A DNA stretch of 8,436 nt. Source: Candidatus Heimdallarchaeota archaeon (GTDB lineage Archaea > Asgardarchaeota > Heimdallarchaeia > Heimdallarchaeales > Heimdallarchaeaceae). The DNA lies in contig JAUVXQ010000042.1 of assembly GCA_030603505.1 (NCBI GenBank), forward strand, positions 1-8,436, given 5' to 3'. Made by a program: the position numbers and the translations under genes. A model generated the notes under the pieces. It searched no databases. It was not told where the DNA came from and saw only the letters and a program-made list of their open reading frames with translations. Positions 1 through 5,200 of this stretch are shown piece by piece. The first letter of the stretch is position 1. Each line of letters starts with the position of its first letter.

Positions 1-123
1 CAGAGCATGAAATACAATTTTCATTTGATCATGCATGAACATCTATATGTATTTAGAAAACCAAGAGATGATGAGAACATTTCTAAATTCAAGTATAGTT
101 CCAAAAATAATGAAATTCTTTGA
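1..123 (+). CDS. C-terminal end of a probable N6/N4 DNA methyltransferase (5' partial)
   Basis: Reading plus-strand frame 1 from the first base gives 40 uninterrupted residues, then TGA at 121-123. The stretch HLIMHEHLYVFRKP (about residues 8-21) is the kind of ending seen in beta-class DNA methyltransferases of the N6_N4_Mtase family, where a His-Glu-x-Leu-x-Val-Phe-Arg-Lys strand closes the catalytic domain. A short polar tail follows. The catalytic motifs (DPPY/SPPY and FxGxG) would lie outside the window, so the assignment rests on this tail and on the neighbouring methyltransferase. The stop codon directly abuts the stop codon of the opposite-strand Dam-type gene. It could instead be the tail of an unrelated protein. 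Confidence 0.45.
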   Translation, partial: QSMKYNFHLIMHEHLYVFRKPRDDENISKFKYSSKNNEIL

Positions 124-1050
124 TTAATAATTGATTATTAATGATTCAAGAACTCCTCCTCTACCATTGGGATCACTACTAATGAATCTTTTAGCATGAA
201 CTTTCTTTATTTCAAATCCCTCATATAATTCAGCAATTTTAGGAACGTCGGAGTTGCTTTCCATAACATAACACCCTCTTTCATCTAGTTCTTTGAATAC
301 TTTAGCTAATCTTTCTTGTTCTTTAATTCCAAAGCCTTCTGAAGTATAATCTGTAAAATAAGCCGTATCAGTTAAGGGCATATATGGTGGGTCGAAATAA
401 ACAAAATCTCCTTCTTTCGCGTCTTTGACAGATTTTTCGAAATCTTCAGATGTTAATTCAACATTCTGTAGACATTGATTCACATTTCTTAGATTTTCTT
501 CATTAAAGATCTTAACGTTTTTTGGGTATTTTCCAAATGGAACATTAAATTTTCCTTGTTTATTGACTCTATAAAGACCATTGAAGCATGTTCGATTTAG
601 GTAAATTAAGCGTGCAGCTCTTAGAACAGGAACATCCGGTTCTTCAGCTCTGATATCATAGAAACTATCTTTATCATTAACATATTTTCCAGTTTTTAGC
701 TCTTCAATCAAATCAGCAACACGTGTTTTGACAACTTCATACATGTTGATTAATTCTTTATTAATATCAGAAACCTTTGCTTTTAATATTTTACCATTTG
801 AAAATTGATGAAAAAAGATAGCTCCACCACCAAAAAACGGTTCGAAATAACAGTTAAAGCTTCTAGGAAAGTATGGTTCATATTTTTCAATTAGTCCTCT
901 TTTTCCACCAGCCCATTTGACAACTAGTTGAGCGTTGATATAAACATGAGAGCTTTTGTTAGTATCTTGATTTGACATAAATTTAGTGAGTCTATATTGA
1001 GTATCTCTTTTTTTCTCAGTGAATTTAGACTCTTCTTTCTTTTTACTCAT
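124..1050 (-). CDS. Dam-type (D12 class) DNA adenine N6-methyltransferase
   Basis: This 308-residue protein should transfer a methyl group from S-adenosylmethionine to N6 of adenine in a short duplex DNA target. All family landmarks are present in order: motif X KWAGGK (45-50), the AdoMet-binding FEPFFGGGA (69-77), SDIN (94-97), the target-recognition segment NRTCFNGLYRVN (152-163), catalytic DPPY (220-223), SNSD (265-268), and a C-terminal NGRGG...LIINY (295-308). Length is normal for Dam/DpnM enzymes, with about 40 extra lysine-rich N-terminal residues. The ATG at 1050 is supported by a TATA-like box about 25 bases upstream; an internal ATG at residue 25 is the alternative start. Its 3' end abuts a second probable methyltransferase, and upstream lies a broken DNA glycosylase gene, which suggests a modification or restriction locus. 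Target specificity (for example GATC) cannot be read from the sequence. Confidence 0.93.
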   Translation of the reverse strand: MSKKKEESKFTEKKRDTQYRLTKFMSNQDTNKSSHVYINAQLVVKWAGGKRGLIEKYEPYFPRSFNCYFEPFFGGGAIFFHQFSNGKILKAKVSDINKELINMYEVVKTRVADLIEELKTGKYVNDKDSFYDIRAEEPDVPVLRAARLIYLNRTCFNGLYRVNKQGKFNVPFGKYPKNVKIFNEENLRNVNQCLQNVELTSEDFEKSVKDAKEGDFVYFDPPYMPLTDTAYFTDYTSEGFGIKEQERLAKVFKELDERGCYVMESNSDVPKIAELYEGFEIKKVHAKRFISSDPNGRGGVLESLIINY

Positions 1051-1070
1051 GTTTATTCTTACAAGAAATA

Positions 1071-1080
1071 AATATATAAG
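1071..1080 (-). promoter_or_regulatory. TATA-type promoter box of the adenine methyltransferase
   Basis: On the minus strand this reads CTTATATATT, centred about 25 bases before the ATG at 1050. Archaeal TATA boxes lie roughly 25 bases before the transcript start, so the mRNA would begin at or next to the start codon, and no Shine-Dalgarno sequence is visible. Just upstream (1091-1103) are two similar GGAAAC/CGAAAG hexamers, possibly part of a B-recognition or operator element. The box gives the methyltransferase its own promoter, independent of the broken gene upstream. Confidence 0.5.
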
Positions 1081-1113
1081 AAAAATAATCTTTCGGTTTC
1101 CGTTCTTTGGGAA

Positions 1114-1305
1114 TTATCCCATCATACCTCCTCCCCCTTTATCTTTGTAAGCATAAGAGTTTGTCCAACCTGTTTGACCTTTGATAGAGATTGATTTGGG
1201 AGGATTAAGAGCAGTGAATTCTTTTGTTCTTGGCATACATACTTCCTCAAAAATACAAATCCCATCAAATTTTCTTAATAGCTCATTTTCTTTTAGCATA
1301 TTCAT
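1114..1305 (-). pseudogene. C-terminal piece of the broken glycosylase (63 residues)
   Basis: This short frame is in phase with the N-terminal piece (2469-1642). It contains CIFEEVC (17-23), a CxxxxxC pair, and then the LNPPKSISIKGQTGWT segment (33-48) and a KGGGGMMG tail. The composition resembles a conserved enzyme terminus rather than a free-standing small protein; a structured Pro/Gly-rich end after paired cysteines suits a metal-bound C-terminal domain. The frame is closed upstream at TAG 1326-1324, so the junction with the middle piece must lie within 1302-1323. The ATG at 1305 (ATGA overlap) could allow re-initiation, which would yield a separate 63-residue polypeptide. Confidence 0.5.
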
Positions 1306-1628
1306 ATTGATGACAAAAGATATCTAAAAGTTTCTATTTGACATGGTAAATATCTATTGAGTGGTTTCGCTGGTGACTTTAGTTTCCCCTTACTACAAAT
1401 CTTGCAATTCTTTAATCTTGAGCCAAAATGATAGAACGTATGCGTATAATGTTTACACTTGTAGTTAACTACATTTTCCTTGCAGTACTCTCTACCTATA
1501 CTATAAAGTAAGTAATCCATTTGACTTGGTGATAAAGGAGCTGTTTCTGAACTATTTTCACTCCAGTACTCCCACACAATCCTCCAAGCTTTTGCACTTG
1601 ATTCATCAACAATAACACTCCATTTTCC
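1302..1628 (-). pseudogene. Middle piece of the broken glycosylase: helix plus zinc- or Fe-S-type cysteines
   Basis: The frame is open from just after TAG 1631-1629 and reads KWSVIVDESSAKAWRIVWEYW before any start codon. The first possible start, GTG at 1577, lies inside that apparently coding helix. It is therefore better explained as the continuation of the upstream frame than as a separate gene. Cysteines occur as C-x8-C (near 1430-1475), C-x2-C (near 1396-1410) and one more before the end, a spacing that could hold zinc or an iron-sulfur cluster. If read as an independent gene it would be the 91-residue ORF 1302-1577. It ends in TGA overlapping the ATG of the next piece (ATGA), so translational coupling or a frameshift could link the two. 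Confidence 0.55.
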
Positions 1629-1641
1629 CTAGGTAGCTTTT

Positions 1642-2469
1642 TTAACAGCTTAATAGAGGAATTTCAGTTTTTAAAATTCCAGTTCTTAAAGCTAGTTTCA
1701 TAGTATTAATATCACTTGCTACATCAATTTTATCATAATTCTTTAAATCACTCCAAACACCCATTTCATACATGTCACGAATGAACATGTTCGCTTTTTT
1801 TTGACCATATCCTATATTGGGTTGATTAACTAATGCATCTCTTATCTTTTGAGCATCACCGTTATAATATTCACTTATCTGAAATTGATCAATGTCGTTA
1901 GCTAATAAGAATTTAGCAGAGTTCTTAGCATAATCAAGTCTCTTATCAGTTTGAGAAAGTCTTGTCATTCCAAGAAACTTCAAAAAACCTGCAGGATCTT
2001 CTTCAACTGTTATAGCGTCATATCTAGTAGGATCTACAAGATATTTCTCATACTGATTCTCAGGTGGTTCCCTAAAATCTTGGTTTGCTGTAAAAAACCT
2101 GACTTTTGCTATGGATTCTTTTGATAATCCATGAGCACTATGCTTGACATAGAGAAGATTATTACCATATTGTTTTACCGCATCGGACAAAGCAGAAGCT
2201 GCTTTTTGAGCTTGAATCTCATCAATTTTCACATTAATAATCTCTTTATGATTTTCTTCCCAGAATTTGTGGAATTCAGAGAAATATTGAAGTTCTTCTC
2301 CTTGAAAACTCGTTTTACCTATTGCTTTGAATGTTTGAAAGAAATATTCATTCATTCTTTCCAAAAATATCTGTGCTGTTTGAATTTCATTTTTCTGTTC
2401 GATTGATGAGGGTAAGGTTATACCCATTTTCTCGTTTATACTTCTAATAAAGCTAATGAAGCTCCCCAT
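1642..2469 (-). CDS. N-terminal piece of HhH-GPD DNA glycosylase (275 residues)
   Basis: An N-terminal helical region of about 120 residues has no recognised function and is followed by a glycosylase-like core. NIGYGQKKA (218-226) matches the helix-hairpin-helix GVGRKTA of endonuclease III, with Lys224 at the position of the Schiff-base lysine. IDVASDINTMKLALRTGIL (248-266) matches the VDTHxxRxxxR element: Asp253 sits at the catalytic aspartate, with Lys258 and Arg262 at the expected +5 and +9 spacing. This suggests a bifunctional enzyme that excises a base and nicks the AP site. The lysine-to-aspartate distance is about ten residues longer than in endonuclease III. The ATG at 2469 has AGGT nine bases upstream. 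The frame ends shortly after RTGILKTEIPLL, well before the C-terminal half, so this product alone would probably be incomplete. The superfamily call is fairly safe; the substrate is unknown. Confidence 0.65.
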   Translation of the reverse strand: MGSFISFIRSINEKMGITLPSSIEQKNEIQTAQIFLERMNEYFFQTFKAIGKTSFQGEELQYFSEFHKFWEENHKEIINVKIDEIQAQKAASALSDAVKQYGNNLLYVKHSAHGLSKESIAKVRFFTANQDFREPPENQYEKYLVDPTRYDAITVEEDPAGFLKFLGMTRLSQTDKRLDYAKNSAKFLLANDIDQFQISEYYNGDAQKIRDALVNQPNIGYGQKKANMFIRDMYEMGVWSDLKNYDKIDVASDINTMKLALRTGILKTEIPLLSC

Positions 2470-2476
2470 TTGTATT

Positions 2477-2526
2477 CTACCTGGATTCTGTTCTTATTTT
2501 TTGTGTAGAGAGAATTATTAAGTATT
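2477..2526 (-). promoter_or_regulatory. Candidate promoter and ribosome-binding site of the glycosylase gene
   Basis: On the minus strand, AAATACTTAATA (2526-2515) with purine-rich AATAAG just before it is a plausible TATA/BRE pair. Transcription would then start near 2490, leaving a short leader that holds CCAGGTAG (2484-2477), whose AGGT lies nine bases before the ATG at 2469. The region is generally AT-rich, so the box itself is uncertain. Confidence 0.35.
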
Positions 2527-2597
2527 TCTTATTTTTCTACTTCATATCAATTAAGGGATAACTTTCTAAATATCTTTTCCTTCACATAGATTTTCTG

Positions 2598-2612
2598 AAT
2601 AAATCTTAAATT
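2598..2612 (+). promoter_or_regulatory. Weak candidate TATA region for the membrane-anchored protein
   Basis: AATAAATCTTAAATT lies 22-36 bases before the ATG at 2634, the right distance for a leaderless archaeal transcript. No Shine-Dalgarno sequence is seen before this ATG, which fits leaderless expression. The sequence is not a strong TATA match. The 164-base gap 2470-2633 otherwise holds only the divergent promoter of the glycosylase gene. Confidence 0.25.
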
Positions 2613-2633
2613 CTTTATTGTATAATGTAGTCT

Positions 2634-3212
2634 ATGGCTGATATTTATGGATTGATTACTGCCATTGGTTCTATTTCGATTGGAGTAGCTAGTTTTCTTT
2701 TTACAATTCTAAGAACTAGAAAAAGAAAACCTGAATTCACAATTATTGATGTTTCAACAATCTTTCCAGCTATTGAACATAGTACGAAGTTAGATTCAAC
2801 ATATTTTAGCGATGAATCTGAAAAAAGTTCTCTTTGTTATAGAACTGAATTATCTATTCAAAACACAGGTGAAAGATCAGGATATTTCAAAATTATGAGC
2901 ATCAACGTGTTCTTTTATGAAAGAAATGATATGTATTGGATTAATGAAATGCTACCAAAACTCTCTTATTCTTATCAGATCAAAGCTGGTGAATTTCAAA
3001 AGATTCAGTTTAAAATTCCGCTAATGGAAGGGAGAGAAGAATACTGGGAAGAAGCATTAATGACGATTAATGGTGAATGGTGGGATCACAAAGGGAAAAA
3101 GAGAAAATTTGCTGTGCATTTTGGTTATACAGATTTTGGTTGGTTTCAAACCGATGTCAATCCTGTCTTATACAGTGGAAAACTAGAAAACAAAAAATCA
3201 ATATTTGCATAG
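2634..3212 (+). CDS. Unrecognised protein with one N-terminal membrane anchor
   Basis: This 192-residue protein belongs to no family I recognise. Residues about 5-25 form a hydrophobic helix followed directly by RTRKRK, so by the positive-inside rule the N-terminus faces out and the C-terminal domain stays in the cytoplasm. The rest alternates hydrophobic and polar residues with many aromatics (YRTELSIQNTGERSGYF near 69-85; several Trp between about 100 and 170), suggesting a beta-sandwich-like domain. It has no cysteine cluster and no catalytic motif. It is the only complete plus-strand gene here and is divergent from the broken glycosylase, sharing a 164-base promoter region with it. A membrane-anchored partner of the modification locus is possible but is inference only. 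Unbroken length and consistent composition make it a real gene. Confidence 0.75.
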   Translation: MADIYGLITAIGSISIGVASFLFTILRTRKRKPEFTIIDVSTIFPAIEHSTKLDSTYFSDESEKSSLCYRTELSIQNTGERSGYFKIMSINVFFYERNDMYWINEMLPKLSYSYQIKAGEFQKIQFKIPLMEGREEYWEEALMTINGEWWDHKGKKRKFAVHFGYTDFGWFQTDVNPVLYSGKLENKKSIFA

Positions 3213-3218
3213 TAATCC

Positions 3219-3254
3219 GAATATTTATAGATTTAACAATATTCAGAGCTTTTT
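3219..3254 (+). terminator. Possible terminator of the membrane-anchored protein gene
   Basis: A 7-base inverted repeat, GAATATT (3219-3225) and AATATTC (3238-3244), encloses a 12-base loop seven bases after the stop codon. Five T residues (3250-3254) follow. The stem is AT-rich and weak, and in archaea the T run alone may be enough. Confidence 0.35.
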
Positions 3255-3299
3255 ACTAAAACATATACTAAAAGAAAATAGTTGATACTAGTTAAAATT

Positions 3300-3318
3300 A
3301 AAAAAGAAAAACTAAAAA
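3300..3318 (-). terminator. Oligo-T terminator of the minus-strand operon
   Basis: Read on the minus strand, three T runs of five, five and six bases follow within about 30 bases of the stop codon of the PEF-tail fragment. Such U-rich tracts without a hairpin are the usual intrinsic terminators in archaea. This would end transcription of the whole operon coming from the right. Confidence 0.5.
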
Positions 3319-3326
3319 GAAGATCC

Positions 3327-3707
3327 CTATTCAATAGTCTTCTTCTTTCTTTTCATTATTATTTGTACAATTACTAAAGGTATTAGAATTAAAGTTGTAA
3401 TTATCGAGATGTTCCCAAATTCAGGAACTTCTGGAGGATTATCAACAACTATCACATCTCCATCTACCCTTCCACCTATGTCTCTTGCAGCTATTGAAAC
3501 AGTAGCGCTTTCTCCATCAGGAATGGTGAAGATAAATTCGTATAAATCTCCAGAAACATGGCTCATTGCATAGACTTTAGTGGATAAATCCTCATATTCT
3601 ACAGTTGCTACAACATCCCATACAGCTCTATTATCTGTTACAGTTGCTTGAACTTTATAGATATCTCCAGAAACATAAGAATCTATCACATCATCAGTTT
3701 TGCTAAC
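3327..3707 (-). pseudogene. C-terminal remnant of a surface protein with PEF-CTERM-like anchor
   Basis: The open frame runs from just inside the upstream radical SAM stop region (in-frame TGA at 3710-3708) to TAG at 3329-3327. The only early start is GTG at 3689, giving 120 residues. Counting from there, two related segments, SYVSGDIY (4-11) and SHVSGDLY (43-50), mark repeated Ig-like beta units. The end is NPPEVPEFGN, a hydrophobic helix of about 18 residues, and MKRKKK. A Pro-Glu-Phe, helix, basic tail is the layout of archaeal PEF-CTERM sorting signals, thought to be processed by an archaeosortase. Such proteins need a signal peptide, and none is present. No Shine-Dalgarno sequence precedes the GTG. 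I infer the tail of a larger exported protein whose front was lost. A small tail-anchored protein is the alternative. Confidence 0.55.
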
Positions 3708-5019
3708 TCATAAAATAGCAATGCTTACAATATGGATGCTTGTCTTCATTCTTTAATATAGCTAAAAATAAGTTAGCGATTCTTCCATTAATTATTTCAT
3801 CAAGAGGATGTGTTCTGAGAGTTCCATAAACATAAGGGTTCATCATATTACATGGACAGATATCTCCGTTATATCGGATAAAGATTTCATTAAAAACATT
3901 TGTACAAAATTTTTCATTAGTCTTTGAAACATAATCCCTATCGATTCTATATCCCTCAATTTGATCAGGTAGTTTTAGTAATATACCTTGTTTTTTTGAT
4001 AATTCATGAGTGTAATCAAATATATCTATAATTTCATCAATCCTCTGTGTTTTAAAGGAGCTGTCTACACCTCTTACCATATTGGCTATAACACAACCGA
4101 AGTTATGTTTCTTTGCTAATTCAATCATTTCTGGAAGATCCTCAAAATTATCCTCCATAATAGTAAAAATGAACTGATTTTGAAGGTTATCTCTATTAGG
4201 ATAATCTCTAACGATTTTAAGGTTTTCAAAGAAGATTGAAGTATTGAGACCTCTTCTAATACTAGCTAATTTCTCTGCCTTTGGACTATCACATGATATG
4301 TATAAATCAAATCCTAAATCAAGTAGTTTCAATAAGATTTTCTTATCAGTTATGTTTAGATTTGTAATTAGTTCAAATCTAAAATCAAACATAGACAAAG
4401 GTTTGAGATATTTGTGAAAATCATGAACAAAAGTTGATTCACCCAAACCATTCAAACGAATAATCTCAACCGTGCTTGGTATCTTTTTTAGTAATTGCAA
4501 ATACATTTGATAATTCATATCTCTTTTTTCTGAATATTTCGCAGAACCTACACCACACATTACACAATTTAAATTACAATTATTTGTGAGCTCGATAATC
4601 ACTTTGGAAGTTTTTTTTTCATAATGTGAAATAAGTTCAATATTTTTCAGTTTTCTTAAAATAATCTCAGTAATATCAAAACGATCTTTCTGAAAATAAT
4701 AAGTAAGTATTGGTACTAAATTGAAGGCCAAAATTGATTTATCTTCTATAGAAAAAGAACTGAGATAATCAATTAGTTCGCTTAGTTTTTTTTGATATAA
4801 CTCTGTTTCATTATTTGGAATGTTTTTCATCCACTTATTGAATAGATAGCCAATTTGAACATTTTTGTTTTTTCTTACAAAATCCCATTCTTTATGTAAA
4901 TCTAGTCTATCTAGCATATCAGGGTTATAGAACTCATCCCATAAATCAAGTATACTCCTATTTTCTAGTATATTTCCCACCTTCTTTCCATCCTTTATTA
5001 TACGATATTCTTTGAACAA
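3703..5019 (-). CDS. Radical SAM/SPASM-domain enzyme (start uncertain)
   Basis: Radical SAM enzymes cleave S-adenosylmethionine at a [4Fe-4S] cluster to make a 5'-deoxyadenosyl radical. The cluster motif CNLNCVMC (C148, C152, C155) is intact, with a GLGES motif (191-195) for AdoMet binding. A SPASM-type C-terminus carries FC (372), CPC (388, 390) and CKHC (431, 434) for auxiliary clusters. SPASM enzymes typically modify peptides, proteins or sugars. About 140 residues precede the core and are unlike a RiPP-recognition fold that I know. The frame's first start is TTG at 5019, overlapping the preceding 80-residue gene by 62 bases. GTG at 4980 and ATG at 4917 (residue 35) are alternatives, and none has a convincing ribosome-binding site. 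The protein ends four residues after the last cysteine, right at the edge of a surface-protein remnant. It is the last intact gene of the operon. Confidence 0.85.
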   Translation of the reverse strand: MFKEYRIIKDGKKVGNILENRSILDLWDEFYNPDMLDRLDLHKEWDFVRKNKNVQIGYLFNKWMKNIPNNETELYQKKLSELIDYLSSFSIEDKSILAFNLVPILTYYFQKDRFDITEIILRKLKNIELISHYEKKTSKVIIELTNNCNLNCVMCGVGSAKYSEKRDMNYQMYLQLLKKIPSTVEIIRLNGLGESTFVHDFHKYLKPLSMFDFRFELITNLNITDKKILLKLLDLGFDLYISCDSPKAEKLASIRRGLNTSIFFENLKIVRDYPNRDNLQNQFIFTIMEDNFEDLPEMIELAKKHNFGCVIANMVRGVDSSFKTQRIDEIIDIFDYTHELSKKQGILLKLPDQIEGYRIDRDYVSKTNEKFCTNVFNEIFIRYNGDICPCNMMNPYVYGTLRTHPLDEIINGRIANLFLAILKNEDKHPYCKHCYFMS

Positions 5020-5200
5020 TTCTTAGATATACAAACTGAATTCTAACTTTCAGAGGTAAATTTCCTTTCCTATAGAGTTTTAGATGCCATTTGATATCCT
5101 TATAAAGATTATAAAGCGTGATTTTTGGTGGTCTCAAAGTATCATATGCCCACCCTGGTGCATTAACCTCTGAATAATCTGAAATAAGGATTTGTGTCAT
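4958..5200 (-). CDS. Unrecognised small basic protein (80 residues)
   Basis: The ATG at 5200 directly follows the TAA of the glycosyltransferase, and a strong Shine-Dalgarno-like GGGGGTG (5212-5206) sits five bases upstream, so this small gene is probably translated. The product begins MTQILISDYSEV, has a Pro/Gly-Trp segment (NAPGWAYDTLRPPK, 13-26) and then a Lys/Tyr-rich helical part ending in YTRK. There is no cysteine, signal peptide, membrane helix or obvious cleavable leader. Lying between a glycosyltransferase and a radical SAM/SPASM gene, it could be a partner or carrier protein, or conceivably a peptide substrate. It could also be the front of the radical SAM protein separated by a frameshift, since the two frames overlap by 62 bases. 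Function unknown. Confidence 0.55.
   Translation of the reverse strand: MTQILISDYSEVNAPGWAYDTLRPPKITLYNLYKDIKWHLKLYRKGNLPLKVRIQFVYLRIVQRISYNKGWKEGGKYTRK

Larger units (their letters stand above)
1114..2469 (-). pseudogene. Fragmented HhH-GPD DNA glycosylase/AP lyase with Cys-rich C-terminal half (composite of three frames)
   Basis: Three consecutive minus-strand reading frames together describe one protein of about 450 residues. The first piece (2469-1642) carries the helix-hairpin-helix and catalytic aspartate. The second (1628-1302) carries a helix and four cysteines. The third (1305-1114), back in the frame of the first, ends in a CxxxxxC pair and a glycine-rich tail. The first frame stops at TAA 1644-1642, but the second opens only after TAG 1631-1629. 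No single indel therefore joins them: two shifts (through the open third frame, reading roughly KLLKKLPR) or one shift plus a nonsense change are needed. A further shift is needed in 1302-1323. Neighbouring genes are intact, so true decay is more likely than poor sequence quality, though assembly error is not excluded. No natural restart signal precedes the second piece. Confidence 0.6.

Noticed and set aside
1109..1120. Small palindrome GGGAATTATCCC at the end of the glycosylase gene
   Set aside because: Only a four- to five-base stem with no T run after it on the minus strand; chance is sufficient.
1629..1650. Programmed frameshift at the A6 run in the glycosylase gene
   Set aside because: Both flanking frames are closed across this interval (TAA then TAG), so a single slip cannot yield the full protein; decay or error is simpler.
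2131..2406. Plus-strand ORF of 91 codons
   Set aside because: It lies wholly inside the minus-strand glycosylase piece, which has HhH and catalytic motifs; its product is a low-complexity Phe/Leu/Ile-rich shadow.
1..2469. Firm assignment as a DpnII-type restriction system
   Set aside because: No restriction endonuclease is visible, the first methyltransferase is only a tail, gene orientations are convergent, and the target sequence of the Dam-type enzyme cannot be inferred.
3077..3259. Plus-strand ORF of 60 codons overlapping the end of the membrane-anchored protein
   Set aside because: Alternative frame of a convincing gene, with no start signal and no protein-like pattern beyond the overlap.
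4958..5200. Calling the 80-residue protein a RiPP precursor
   Set aside because: No leader/core division, no Cys- or Ser/Thr-rich core, no cleavage motif, and the neighbouring radical SAM protein shows no precursor-recognition domain I can identify; kept as an open question only.
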